From: Intestinimonas massiliensis (ex Afouda et al. 2020)
GTDB taxonomy: Bacteria > Bacillota > Clostridia > Oscillospirales > Oscillospiraceae
Direction of reading: 5' to 3'
DNA length: 39,933 bases
NCBI RefSeq assembly: GCF_900626285.1
Contig: NZ_LR131147.1
Span: 1,540,724 to 1,580,656, forward strand
Shown here: piece by piece, positions 1-8,700 of the stretch
Numbering within the stretch: the stretch's first letter is position 1
Layout: each line of letters starts with the position of its first letter
The notes under the pieces: generated by a model
Told to the model about the DNA's origin: nothing
Seen by the model: only the letters and a program-made list of their open reading frames with translations
Databases searched by the model: none
Program-made: the position numbers and the translations under genes

Positions 1-150
1 TACGTGCGCTCGTCACGGTACTAATGTAATGATTTGCTACACAACTATGACGACATGTTCTATATGTATTTTTTTTTTTTATAAGAAGCCGACACCCCCG
101 GAATTCTGAAGGGATATGTCGGCAACGTCAGATGGATGTGTAAAAGAGAC
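1..150. other. Non-genomic contig end carrying a Nextera-like adapter
   Basis: This stretch has low complexity and composition unlike the rest of the window, including a run of about 12 T at 69-80. Bases 118-129 match the Nextera read-1 stem GTCGGCAGCGTC at 11 of 12 positions. Bases 130-150 match the transposon mosaic end AGATGTGTATAAGAGAC apart from a 4-base insertion and one substitution. The order and orientation are those of a complete read-1 adapter, and coding sequence starts directly after it. I read it as untrimmed adapter from an error-prone read. I could not identify bases 1-115. Confidence 0.85.
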
Positions 151-489
151 GCCCCCCCCCGCCCCGATCCAGCAGCCGTTGCCCACCACGGGGGCCTTCC
201 GGTCCACCTCGCCGATGGTCACGTTCTGGTAGATGCGGCAGTTGGCCCCGATCACCGCGTACCGGGAGATGAACACCCCGTGGAGGCCGTGGGGCAGGAC
301 GGGCTCCCCCTGGATGTCCGCCCCCGGCCCCACATAGCCCCCGTGGCGGTGGGCGGAGCGGTTGAGCAGAAAGGTGAGGATGTCCCGTGCCGCCCTGCTT
401 TTGACCTTCTTCCGCAGCCAGTAGAGCCGCCAGAACCAGCCCAGGCCGTCCCCCTTGGACCAGTCGGTCAGCTTTTCCCGCAGGCTCAT
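151..489 (-). CDS. Hexapeptide-repeat acetyltransferase, serine O-acetyltransferase-like (3' end missing)
   Basis: The ATG at 487-489 overlaps the TGA of vanXY (ATGA), so it is the next gene of the same operon. About 113 residues remain. The N-terminal part (WFWRLYWLRKK) resembles short CysE-like acetyltransferases. It is followed by left-handed beta-helix repeats: YVGPGADIQG, the HGVFISRYAVIG segment, CRIYQNVTIG and NGCWIGAG. Such enzymes move acetyl from acetyl-CoA to serine, another amino acid or a sugar; the acceptor cannot be told here. The reading frame is lost in the C-run at 152-160, where the adapter begins, so the missing C-terminus is a sequencing boundary and not a biological truncation. 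In known vanG operons vanT (serine racemase) follows vanXY; an acetyltransferase here is unusual. Confidence 0.75.
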
Positions 490-1070
490 ATCCTCACCCC
501 TCCCTGCTCCAGCAGCTCCAGATACTCCTCCAGGGTGAGCCCCAATTGGGTCATAATGGCTCCGTGGGGGGCGCCCACATAGCGGAAGTGCCAGGGCTCG
601 TGGGCGATGCCGGTGATATGCTCCTTTCCGGCGGGATAGCGGAGAATGAACCCGTACTTCCCCGCCTGCTCCTTGAACGCCCCGCACACGCCGGTATCCG
701 GGAAGTCTGGCCGGATAAAGTCGATGTGGGGCGCGGCCAGGCCCAGGTCGATGGCCAGGCCGGTCTGGTGCTCACTGCATCCGGGGAGGGCCACGTACTG
801 CCGGGTAAACGCCTCTCCTTCTTTCTCCATGGTGTCGTCCCAGATCCGCTGCTGCTCCTCTCGGCTGCGCCAGCCGGAGACGGGCACGATCTGCCCCTCC
901 CCTCCCACCGCCCGGATGCAGGCCGCCAGCATCCGGGCCGCCTGCCGCTCCAGCAGCACCTGGGACCAGCGCTCATCCACCGCCGCCAACTCCGGTTCCG
1001 CCCCCTCCGGCATGGGGTGGGCGGCATTCACCAGCAGCAGGGGGTCCACACCCTTCACCTGTACCCTCAC
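486..1070 (-). CDS. vanXY: VanXY-type D,D-dipeptidase / D,D-carboxypeptidase
   Basis: The protein has 194 residues and no signal peptide, as expected for cytoplasmic VanXY rather than membrane-anchored VanY. It shows the zinc and catalytic signature of the VanY/VanX peptidase fold: SEHQTGLAIDLG (S-x-H-x-x-G-x-A-x-D) and EPWHFRYVG (E-x-x-H). The stretches VALPGCSEHQ and YGFILRYP also match VanXY of the vanC and vanG clusters as I remember them. The enzyme removes D-Ala-D-Ala and terminal D-Ala from precursors so that only D-Ala-D-Ser ends are incorporated. The start is GTG overlapping the vanG stop (GTGA), so the two are translationally coupled. Activity on D-Ser ends cannot be judged from sequence alone. 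Confidence 0.88.
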   Translation of the reverse strand: MRVQVKGVDPLLLVNAAHPMPEGAEPELAAVDERWSQVLLERQAARMLAACIRAVGGEGQIVPVSGWRSREEQQRIWDDTMEKEGEAFTRQYVALPGCSEHQTGLAIDLGLAAPHIDFIRPDFPDTGVCGAFKEQAGKYGFILRYPAGKEHITGIAHEPWHFRYVGAPHGAIMTQLGLTLEEYLELLEQGGVRI

Positions 1071-2104
1071 TGTGCCAGCCCCCCTTCGATGATCCGGGTG
1101 ATGAGGTCGGTAAAGTCCAGCCCCGCCGCCTCCATCATTTTGGGATACCGGCTGTGGGCGGTAAAGCCGGGGATGGTGTTCACCTCATTGAACACGATCT
1201 CCCCCGCCGGGGTGAGGAACAGGTCCACCCGGGCAAACACCCTGCAATCCAGGGCCCGGTAGACCGTCTTTGCCGTCTCCTTGATCTGCTCCGCCTGCTC
1301 GGGAGAGATCCGGGCGGGGCAGTGGATGGCGGAGGTTTTCAGGGTGTACTTCTCCTCAAAGTCGAAGAACCCCTGGCTCAGCTGGATCTCGTCCACCTCG
1401 CCCACCGTCAGTTCCCGGCTGCCCAGCACGGCGCAGCCCACCTCGAAGCCAGGGACGGCCTCCTCCAGCAGCAGCTCCCGGTCGTTGGCAAAGGCCTCCT
1501 CCACCGCCCGGGGCAGTCCCTCCGGCCCGGTCACCCGGGAAATACCGAAGGAGGACCCGGCCCGCACCGGCTTGACAAACAGGGGAAAACCCAGCTCCTC
1601 TGCCGCAGCCTGGATCTTCCCCAGATCCGCGTCTCTGGAGAACACCGCGCTGCGGGGGACCTGCACCCCTGCCAGGGCGGCCAGCTTGTGGGAGCGGTCC
1701 TTGTCCATGCACAGCGCCCCGGACAGGGCGCCGCAGCCGATCACCGGCACCCCCGCCAGCTCCAGCAGGCCCTGGAGGGTGCCGTCCTCCCCGTTCTTGC
1801 CGTGGAGCACCGGGAAGGCCCCGTCAAAGGGCAGGCTCCGGCCGGAGCCGTCCAGCAGCAGCAGCTTTTTCTCCCCCCGGTCCGGGGAGAGGGCGCAGGG
1901 CAGGCAGCCGGCCTTCCACCAGGTGTCGTCCTCCAGCTTTTCCAGGGGGCCGGTGTAGTACCGCCAGGCCCCCTCCCGGGTGATGCCCACCAGCAGGGGC
2001 CGGTACTTTTCCCGATCCATGTGACTGATCACGCCGCAGGCGGACTGCAGGGATACCCCGTATTCGCTGGAGCAGCCGCCGAAAAAGAACAGAATGGTTT
2101 TCAT
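1067..2104 (-). CDS. vanG: VanG-type D-alanine--D-serine ligase
   Basis: A 345-residue ATP-grasp ligase. The ATG at 2104 is preceded by GGGGAGGAAAGAGAA; an in-frame upstream extension would read through the hairpin at 2130-2170 and is rejected. Family landmarks are FGGCSSEYGVSLQSA at the N-terminus, FPVLHGKNGEDGTLQGLLEL, CMDKDRSHKL, PLFVKPVRAGSSFGI, the omega-loop FFDFEEKYTLKTSAI and NEVNTIPGFTAHSRYP. These blocks resemble VanG much more than a housekeeping Ddl, and the neighbours vanXY and vanRS agree. The product D-Ala-D-Ser lowers vancomycin affinity. The specificity (D-Ser rather than D-Ala or D-Lac) is inferred from similarity and context, not from a test of active-site residues. Confidence 0.88.
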   Translation of the reverse strand: MKTILFFFGGCSSEYGVSLQSACGVISHMDREKYRPLLVGITREGAWRYYTGPLEKLEDDTWWKAGCLPCALSPDRGEKKLLLLDGSGRSLPFDGAFPVLHGKNGEDGTLQGLLELAGVPVIGCGALSGALCMDKDRSHKLAALAGVQVPRSAVFSRDADLGKIQAAAEELGFPLFVKPVRAGSSFGISRVTGPEGLPRAVEEAFANDRELLLEEAVPGFEVGCAVLGSRELTVGEVDEIQLSQGFFDFEEKYTLKTSAIHCPARISPEQAEQIKETAKTVYRALDCRVFARVDLFLTPAGEIVFNEVNTIPGFTAHSRYPKMMEAAGLDFTDLITRIIEGGLAQ

Positions 2105-2129
2105 TTCTCTTTCCTCCCCAAAAGGCAAA

Positions 2130-2175
2130 GCGCCCTGTTTTGATACCCGTATGGTATCAAAACAGGGCGCTTTTT
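2130..2175. terminator. 18-bp perfect inverted repeat between vanS and vanG
   Basis: Arms 2130-2147 and 2153-2170 are exact inverted repeats with a 5-base loop (CGTAT). On the plus strand it ends in TTTTTGTTTTT, a classical intrinsic terminator. On the minus strand, the direction of vanS to vanG, it is followed by TTTGCCTTTT, a weaker tract. It should therefore partly or fully separate vanRS transcripts from vanG-vanXY and implies a vanG promoter or attenuation inside 2105-2233. Confidence 0.8.
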
Positions 2176-2233
2176 GTTTTTCCTTTCCCTTTCGGGGCGG
2201 TTGCAATATTCTGTTGGAAAGCTTGTGATTTTC

Positions 2234-3334
2234 TTACACCCTGCCCTCCGCCGGCAGGATGACGGTAAAGATCACCTGCTCATCGGCGCTTCTGGCATGG
2301 ATGGTGCCGCCGTGGGCCTCCACGATCTCCCTGGCGATGGCCAGGCCCAGACCGGCGTTGCCGCTCCGGGTCCCTCTGGAGCTGTCCAGCCGGAAGAACC
2401 GCTCAAACATCCGCTCCAGCTTTTCCGGCGGGATGGTGCGGCCGGCGTTGCGGAAGGTGAGGACGATCCGCTCCCCCTCCTGCTGCCCCGCCACATGGAG
2501 GACGCTGTTGGGGTAGGCGTAGTGGCAGGCGTTGTTCAGCAGGTTGTCAAAGACCCGGGCCATCTTGTCCGGGTCGCACACCGCCCGGAGTTTCAGGGGC
2601 AGGTCCAGCTCACAGGTCATCCCGTTCTCCCGCAGCACCGGCCCGAACTCGCTGACCACCTGCTCCAGCATCCGCTTCAGATCCACGTCCCGGAGCTCCA
2701 GCTCCAGCTGGCTGAGATTGAACCGGGTGATGTCGAAGAACTCGTTGATCAGGTCCTCCAGCCGCTCCGCCTTGTCCAGCACCACGCCGGTATACCTGGC
2801 CCGGGTCTCGGCGGACAGGTCCGGCTCGTCCCGCAGCAGGGTCAGGTAGCCGATGACGCTGGTCAGGGGGGTCTTCAGGTCGTGGGCCAGGTAGACCACC
2901 AGGTCGTTCTTCCGCTGCTCGGCCTCCCTGGCGGCCTGGGCGTCCCGGAGGGCCCGCTCCCGCACCAGGTTCAGCTGGTCCTCCAGGTTTTTCAGGTTGG
3001 CGGGCAGGCGGATGGGCGCCTGGTCCGGCTGGGCCAGCTGCTCCGCCCCGGCCAGCACCATCTGGGTATCCCGCACCAGGCGGCCGATGAACAGATAGCT
3101 GATGGCCACCCAGCCCACCAGCACCGTGGCCATGCATACAAAGACGATGTAGTCCCGCACCCAGCGCATCAAATGATACAGGGGGCTGCTCTCATACCAG
3201 GTGACGCCGGAACACACCAGGAACCCCAGCAGGGCCAGCAGCAGCACCGCCACCACCCAGCCCGCCAGGATCAGCAGGTACAGTCCCCAGGTCCGCCGGG
3301 CGGCCCGCCGGACCTCCTCCTCATTCCTATACAA
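2234..3334 (-). CDS. vanS: VanS-type sensor histidine kinase
   Basis: A 366-residue sensor of the vanG two-component system. Two membrane segments (about residues 17-42 and 62-84) flank a very short outer loop of roughly 20 residues. A linker region leads to the HisKA box VYLAHDLKTPLTSVIGYL with phospho-acceptor His151; this wording is close to VanS of other clusters. The ATP-binding domain has the N-box NLLNNACHYA and the G-box GLGLAIAREIVEAHGG. The start lies 8 nt inside the end of vanR, so translation is coupled. VanS phosphorylates VanR when cell-wall synthesis is perturbed by glycopeptides; the small outer loop leaves little room for direct drug binding. It is followed by the hairpin at 2130-2170. 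Confidence 0.87.
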   Translation of the reverse strand: MYRNEEEVRRAARRTWGLYLLILAGWVVAVLLLALLGFLVCSGVTWYESSPLYHLMRWVRDYIVFVCMATVLVGWVAISYLFIGRLVRDTQMVLAGAEQLAQPDQAPIRLPANLKNLEDQLNLVRERALRDAQAAREAEQRKNDLVVYLAHDLKTPLTSVIGYLTLLRDEPDLSAETRARYTGVVLDKAERLEDLINEFFDITRFNLSQLELELRDVDLKRMLEQVVSEFGPVLRENGMTCELDLPLKLRAVCDPDKMARVFDNLLNNACHYAYPNSVLHVAGQQEGERIVLTFRNAGRTIPPEKLERMFERFFRLDSSRGTRSGNAGLGLAIAREIVEAHGGTIHARSADEQVIFTVILPAEGRV

Positions 3335-4019
3335 CGGTGTACCCCACCCCCCAGACGGTCTTGATGAATTTGGGTTTCTTGCTGTTCTCGTGCATCTTCT
3401 CCCGCAAACGGGCGATGTGGCTCATAACGGTGTTGTTGCTGTCCATGAACTTCTCCCCCCACACCGCTTCGAACAGCTCCTCGCTGGACACCACCTTGCC
3501 CTGGTGGGCACACAGATACCACAGGATGGAGAATTCCAGGGGGGTCAGAGCCAGCTCCTCCCCGAAGAGCACGCACTTGTGGGTGGTTTGGGAGATCTGC
3601 AGGCCCCGGATGTCGTATTCCGTAATCTCCCCCGCACCGCCGGAGCCGTTGTATTTCAGGTACCGCCGCAGCTGGGTCTTGACCCGGGCTACCAGCTCCA
3701 GGGGGTTGAAGGGCTTGGTGATGTAGTCGTCCGCCCCCAGGGTCAGGCCGGTGATCTTGTCCATGTCCTCCACCTTGGCAGTGAGCATGAGGATGGGGAA
3801 CAGATGGTCCTGCCGGATCTTCTGGCAGAGGGTGAAGCCGTCCATGTCGGGCAGCATCACGTCCAGAATGGCCAGGTCCAGCTTCCGCCCCGCCACACAG
3901 GCAAGGGCGTCGGCGCCGTTGTCAAATTTGTGGACGGTGTAGCCCTCGTTTGTCAGGTAGACCTCCACCAGATTGGCGATGGCCGCCTCGTCGTCCACAA
4001 CCAGAATGTCGATTCCCAT
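3327..4019 (-). CDS. vanR: VanR-type response regulator (OmpR/PhoB family)
   Basis: A 230-residue regulator. The receiver domain has the acidic pair D9-D10, phospho-acceptor Asp53 in LDVMLPDMDG, and the KPFNPLELVARV lysine. The C-terminal winged helix ends PKFIKTVWGVGYTVV, and VWGEKFMDSNNTVMSHI is close to VanR proteins. It opens the vanRS unit, with a plausible promoter at 4052-4080. Phosphorylated VanR would activate vanG-vanXY and probably itself; its binding site was not identified. The gene partner, the downstream vanG ligase and the overlap with vanS make the assignment firm, but an OmpR-family regulator of another wall response is the alternative if the cluster is silent. Confidence 0.87.
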   Translation of the reverse strand: MGIDILVVDDEAAIANLVEVYLTNEGYTVHKFDNGADALACVAGRKLDLAILDVMLPDMDGFTLCQKIRQDHLFPILMLTAKVEDMDKITGLTLGADDYITKPFNPLELVARVKTQLRRYLKYNGSGGAGEITEYDIRGLQISQTTHKCVLFGEELALTPLEFSILWYLCAHQGKVVSSEELFEAVWGEKFMDSNNTVMSHIARLREKMHENSKKPKFIKTVWGVGYTVV

Positions 4020-4051
4020 GGTTTCCCCCCAAGCCCCAGATTTCTTGCTCT

Positions 4052-4080
4052 ATTATAGCGATTTTTCCCCCGCCGCACAA
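4052..4080 (-). promoter_or_regulatory. Probable vanR promoter
   Basis: On the minus strand TTGTGC (4080-4075) and a perfect TATAAT (4057-4052) are 17 bases apart, 33 bases before the vanR ATG. The -10 is strong and the -35 weak, as expected for an activated promoter. Confidence 0.55.
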
Positions 4081-4094
4081 GGCAAATCAGAGGA

Positions 4095-4126
4095 AACGGC
4101 CCCTGCCCGCCCGGGCAGGGGCCGTT
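4095..4126 (-). terminator. Terminator after the transglutaminase-like gene
   Basis: A 15-bp perfect GC-rich stem (arms 4095-4109 and 4112-4126, centred on CGGCCCCTGCC) lies just past the stop of the minus-strand gene ending at 4131. On the minus strand it ends in a short T run. Confidence 0.7.
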
Positions 4127-4130
4127 ATGC

Positions 4131-5693
4131 TTATGCCGTGGTCTTGCTGGCGCAGAGAGGGACTCCGCTGTCCGACAGCAGGAAGAGGGCCACCCGGTCA
4201 TAGGCGGGACGCCCCGCCGTATCCAGCTCCAGCACGTTGAGGCCTGTCTCCCAGCCGTCGGAATCCACTACCTGGACTTTCACCATGCGCCCGTCCCGGT
4301 AGAAGGCGGCCGCCAGATAGGCCCCTTCCTCCGCACTGTGCGTCCACACCAGGCCGGCCCGCAGAATTCCGTCGGAGCCAGACACGCACCCGGCCAGGGT
4401 GTCGGCATTCAGGGGCAGGCTGTCCCACTCCGCCGGATAGCTCTGGAGGGGGAAGGTAAACAGGGGGCCAAGCTCCGGCTGGAGGTCGGAATAGATTTCA
4501 ATGACCCCGGCCTCCCGGTTGCAGCGCAGGCCCAGCCCATCGGCGGAGCTGGTCGGGGCAAAGGAGAACTCCCCCACCGTGGCCCTGGCCCCGGTGGCCA
4601 GGTTACAGCGGTTCAGACGGTAGGCTTCCCTTGAAGCCATGGAGAGGTAATACAGTTGGCCATCCACCCAACGGACACCATTGGAGGAACTTCGGTCTCT
4701 GTCCAGACCACTCACCACCGGCACTCCGGGGTCTTCCCCCAGGGTTTCGGTGCGATAGATTTCCTGATAGCCGCCCAGATAGTAATAGGCCCCATTCCAG
4801 CGGTGCACAGGCTGCGATGTATTGTTGAGCCACCAGCCCTCGATGTAATCATTGGGACAGGTTATACTGGTTGTATCCCACACCCGGTTCATGCTCTCAT
4901 CGGAGCGGAGGAAATAGAAGTGACGGCCGCCTCCCTCCACGTTGGGTGCCGGGTCGTCATGGGTCACATCCACGTGATACCAGTTCCCGTCAATCTCCAC
5001 CAGGTTCCAGGCGTGGTTCATCGGTGTGCTGGTGAGCTTCACCGCGTTGATGCCCGCCTGCTTCAAGAGCATCTGATAGGCCAGGGCGTAGCCGTTACAC
5101 ACCGCCTTCCCGTTGACCAGGGCGCCGTAAGCGCTATAAACCGCTTTGTCCGTGGGCGTGCCATTTACCAGGGTATCCCAGTCATAGGCCACCGTGTCCA
5201 TCAGGTAGTCATGGAGCACCAGGGCCGTCTCCGCCTGGCTCATGCCCGGCTCCACCAGGGACAGGGCCTCCGCTATAGCCTGGTTCATCCGCACTTCGGC
5301 GTCAGCGGGCAGATTTTCCAGATAGTAGGGCTCAATACTTACTACGGTGCTCCCGATAAGCCACCAGGTCACATTGCTCCCCACATAGAAAAGCTCCGGG
5401 TTGTCGTTGACCACCTGCTCATAGAGGGCTGGGATTTCCGCGCGTGAAATCTGGAACTCAGACACGTCAATCTTTTCCTGCTTTGCCAGCAGGCCCTGGT
5501 AGATACACTGATAGGCCGCTTCGCTGGAAAGCAGGCCCACTTCACCGGGGACGGTCTGGGCTCCGTCCAGGCTGCCGCACTGGAACAGGTTGACCTCTTC
5601 ATACTCCTCCACCGGCTCGTCCCCGGCGGCCCAGGCCGTACAGCTCAGCACTGCCAGCAGCAGAAACAACATGACAACCACTTTTCTTCTCAC
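4131..5693 (-). CDS. Secreted transglutaminase-like protein with C-terminal propeller-like region
   Basis: The start is GTG at 5693, preceded by GGGAGGGGATCCT; this gives a clean signal peptide, MRRKVVVMLFLLLAVLSCTAWA, cleaved before AGDEP (the run is written here only for orientation: residues 1-22). The protein has 520 residues. A transglutaminase-like triad is visible: Cys in GKAVCNGYALAYQMLL, His in MNHAWNLVEIDGNWYHVD, and Asp in the DVTHDDP stretch. The C-terminal half contains repeated W/Y-rich strands (RWNGAYYYLGGYQ, VRWVDGQLYYLS) that resemble a beta-propeller or DUF5050-type repeat. Probably exported, acting on surface protein or peptide cross-links, or as a protease-like fold. It lies behind the terminator of the surface operon, so it may have its own promoter. 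The substrate is unknown. Confidence 0.7.
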   Translation of the reverse strand: MRRKVVVMLFLLLAVLSCTAWAAGDEPVEEYEEVNLFQCGSLDGAQTVPGEVGLLSSEAAYQCIYQGLLAKQEKIDVSEFQISRAEIPALYEQVVNDNPELFYVGSNVTWWLIGSTVVSIEPYYLENLPADAEVRMNQAIAEALSLVEPGMSQAETALVLHDYLMDTVAYDWDTLVNGTPTDKAVYSAYGALVNGKAVCNGYALAYQMLLKQAGINAVKLTSTPMNHAWNLVEIDGNWYHVDVTHDDPAPNVEGGGRHFYFLRSDESMNRVWDTTSITCPNDYIEGWWLNNTSQPVHRWNGAYYYLGGYQEIYRTETLGEDPGVPVVSGLDRDRSSSNGVRWVDGQLYYLSMASREAYRLNRCNLATGARATVGEFSFAPTSSADGLGLRCNREAGVIEIYSDLQPELGPLFTFPLQSYPAEWDSLPLNADTLAGCVSGSDGILRAGLVWTHSAEEGAYLAAAFYRDGRMVKVQVVDSDGWETGLNVLELDTAGRPAYDRVALFLLSDSGVPLCASKTTA

Positions 5694-5728
5694 AGGATCC
5701 CCTCCCTTGTCTCTCCATATTTTAACAG

Positions 5729-5767
5729 GCCAAAAGGGCCTATGCAAGACGCATAGGCCCTTTTGGC
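5729..5767 (-). terminator. 17-bp perfect stem after the SLH protein gene
   Basis: Arms 5729-5745 and 5751-5767 are exact inverted repeats with a 5-base loop, 19 bases past the stop of the giant gene that ends at 5786. The T-rich side (CCCTTTTGG) lies inside the stem, so termination may be incomplete and some reading into the next gene is possible. Confidence 0.65.
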
Positions 5768-5785
5768 GTGCAGTTTGTTACATTT

Positions 5786-8700
5786 TTACTTGGCCACGTT
5801 CTGACCGAAGTTCATCAGGATCTGGGCCACCTCAGCGCGGCTGGCGGTGCCCAGAGGATTGAGGGCGTTGTTGGAGCCGTTGATCAGCTTCTCGCCTACA
5901 GCCCACTTCATGGCCTGCTCCGCCCAATCGGAGACCTTCTCATCGTCCGCGAAAGCGGTCAGGTCGCCGGAGGCGGTCACGTCATAGCCCTTGAACTTGG
6001 CGTAGTTGTACAGCAGGACGGCCATCTGCTCCCGGGTGATGGAATCCTCGGGACCGAACTTGCCGTTGCCATAGCCGTTCACGATACCGTTGGCGGCAGC
6101 CCAGTTCACAGCGTCGGCATACCAGGCGTCGGCAGCCACGTCGGTGAAGGTGCCTTCAGCGGGAGCGGTGCCCTTCTCCAGGTTGTACAGGATCTGGGCC
6201 ATCATGCCCCGGGTCAGGTTCATGGCGGGGCTGAAGGTGGTGCCGTCGTTGGTGCCGTTCATCATGCCCTGCTCGTACACGTAGGCAACAGCCTCATTGT
6301 ACCAGGCATCGGCGGCCACATCGGTGAAGGGCAGGGTGTCCTCCGCAGCAAAGGCAGCCTTCACAGTGACCTTGGAGGCAGGCATCTTGAAGGTGTACTT
6401 GGTGTCGTTCACCTTGGTCAGCTCAATCTCCTTGCCGTCCTTGTCGGTGACGGTCAGGGTGCTCAGAGCATAGCCGCTGTTGGGCGCAACCGTGATGGTG
6501 ACGGTAACACCCGCGGAAGCGCTCTTGGAGGAGACGGTCACGGTGCCGTTGTCAGTCTTCTCCACAGTGACGGAATAGGTGGTCACGCCACCGCTGCCAC
6601 CGCCGGAGGGAGCGTTGGGCGTAGCCTTGACGGAAGTCTCGGCGCTGTCGCCCACAGAGTTGACGGCCTTCACCTTGAAGGTGTACTCGGTGCCATTCTC
6701 CAGACCGGTGAAGCTGTAAGAAGCAGTGGCGGCATCCAGGGTGATGACGGTCTCGTCATTGCACTGGACGGTATAGCCGGTAATGGGCGCGCCGCCGTTG
6801 TCGGATACGCTCCAGGAAACGGTCACCTGGCCGCTGCCGGTGGAGGTGCTGACGGTGGGCGCGGCGGGAGCGGTAGCGGCGACGGAGACCTCGTCGGACA
6901 GGATCTCGCCGGTGTAGCTTTCCTTGGCCACCAGCTTGGCGGTAACGGTGTGGCCCTTATCGTCGGTGGTCACAGTGTACTCAGTGCCGGTAGCGCCGGA
7001 GATGACCTGGCCGTCCCGCAGCCACACGATGTCGTAGCTGTCCTCAGCGGCGTCAGCCACGGTGGCGGTGATCTTGCCGTCCGCCTGGGCCAGGGTGACG
7101 GTACCGGCCAGAGCGGTCTTGCCCACCACGACGGGGGCGCTGGTGATGCTGCCGGTATAGTCGCCGGAGGCGGTCACAGTCACGGTGATGGACTGATCGG
7201 CGCTGTCGGCGGGAACAGTAAAGGTGCCGGTGGTCTCACCCTCGGCGGCCACGCCGCCCACAAACCACTGGTAGCTCAGGGGGGCGCTGCTGGGTGTGAC
7301 GGAAGCGTTGGCGGTCAGCACAGTGCCCTCGGCAATGGCGGCCGGCTCGGCGGTAATGGTCACAGTGCCGGTAATGGCCTGCTGGGCCACGGCAACAGGC
7401 TCGCTGCTCAGGGTGACACCCTGGTAGTTGCCGTCCGCTGCCGCAACGGCCTCGGCATAGATCTCCTTGTTGGACAGGTCGCTTGTCACCACAAAGCTGG
7501 CCTTGCCCTGGGCGGCGGTGATCTCCGCATGATCGGGATCCCCGTCCACCTTGTAGTACCAGTGCCAGACATACTCGCCGGAAGCCACATCAGCCAGCTT
7601 GGCGGTGAGCACGCCGCCCACCTGGGCATCGCCCACGATGGTGGGGGTCTTCTCAGCCAGGGAGGCCTTGGCAATCTCGAAGGTGCAGGTGCTGTTGGTG
7701 CCGGTGTAGTTGCCCTTACCGGTGACGGTAACAGTAGCGGTACCGGCATTGATGTTGTCGGCATAGGACAGGGTGTAGTCGGTGTCCTTCACCAGAGCGG
7801 TCTCGCCGTCCTTCACGGTGACGTCAGGCTCAAAGGCCTTGCCGGTAAAGGTGGCGGAGTAATCCTCGGGCAGAGTGACAACGGCGTCCTTGATGTCCTT
7901 GGGGTTGATCTTGAAGGTGGCGCTGACGCCGCTGCCGGCGTACTTCTCGCTCACCAGAGTGGCGTGCACCACATAGGTGCCGGCCTGGGTGGGCTTGGTC
8001 TCGGAGCGGGCATAGGTGGTGCCCTCCGCGCCCTCGTACTCAAACTTCCAGTCGGGGTTGGGATCGACGCCGTGCTCCTTCTCCACCTGAACGGCAGAGG
8101 GATCGCCCACGACAGTACCGTAGGTCACATCGGCGGGAGCGGTAACGGTGACGCCCACGGGGAACTTCACGGTAACGATGACCTTGGCAGTCAGAGCGGT
8201 CAGCTTGCTGCCGTCCAGGTTATCGGTACCCACGGTGCCGGTGAAGGTGTAGGTCTTGTCGGTATTTCCAGCAAAGCCGTCGCTGGTGGTCCAGGTGATG
8301 GTGACCTCCTCGGTCAGGCCGTCGCCGAAGGTGGCAGTAGCCTTGGTCACAGGGATCTGGCCCTTCACGGCGTCGATGCTGTCCACGGCGGAGGCCAGGA
8401 CGGTGACATCAGCCACACTGGTCACATCCAGGGAGGTGATCTCAGCCTTGGTGATGTTCACGGTGATGCCGGTGGGCTGGGTCAAGGTGTAGTTGGCGTT
8501 GTCAATGGTGAGTTCGCCCAGGGTCACAGCCAGGTTGCTGCCCGCGTTGGCGGATTCAATGGTACCGGTGGCGGGAACGGTGGCCTTCACCGTATCGCCC
8601 TCCAGCACACCCACCAGGGTGCCGCCGGTGATGGCCACGGTGGTGGTCTTGTCGTAGGCACGGTCGGTAGCGGTCACGCCGGTGATGGTGATGGCCTTGG

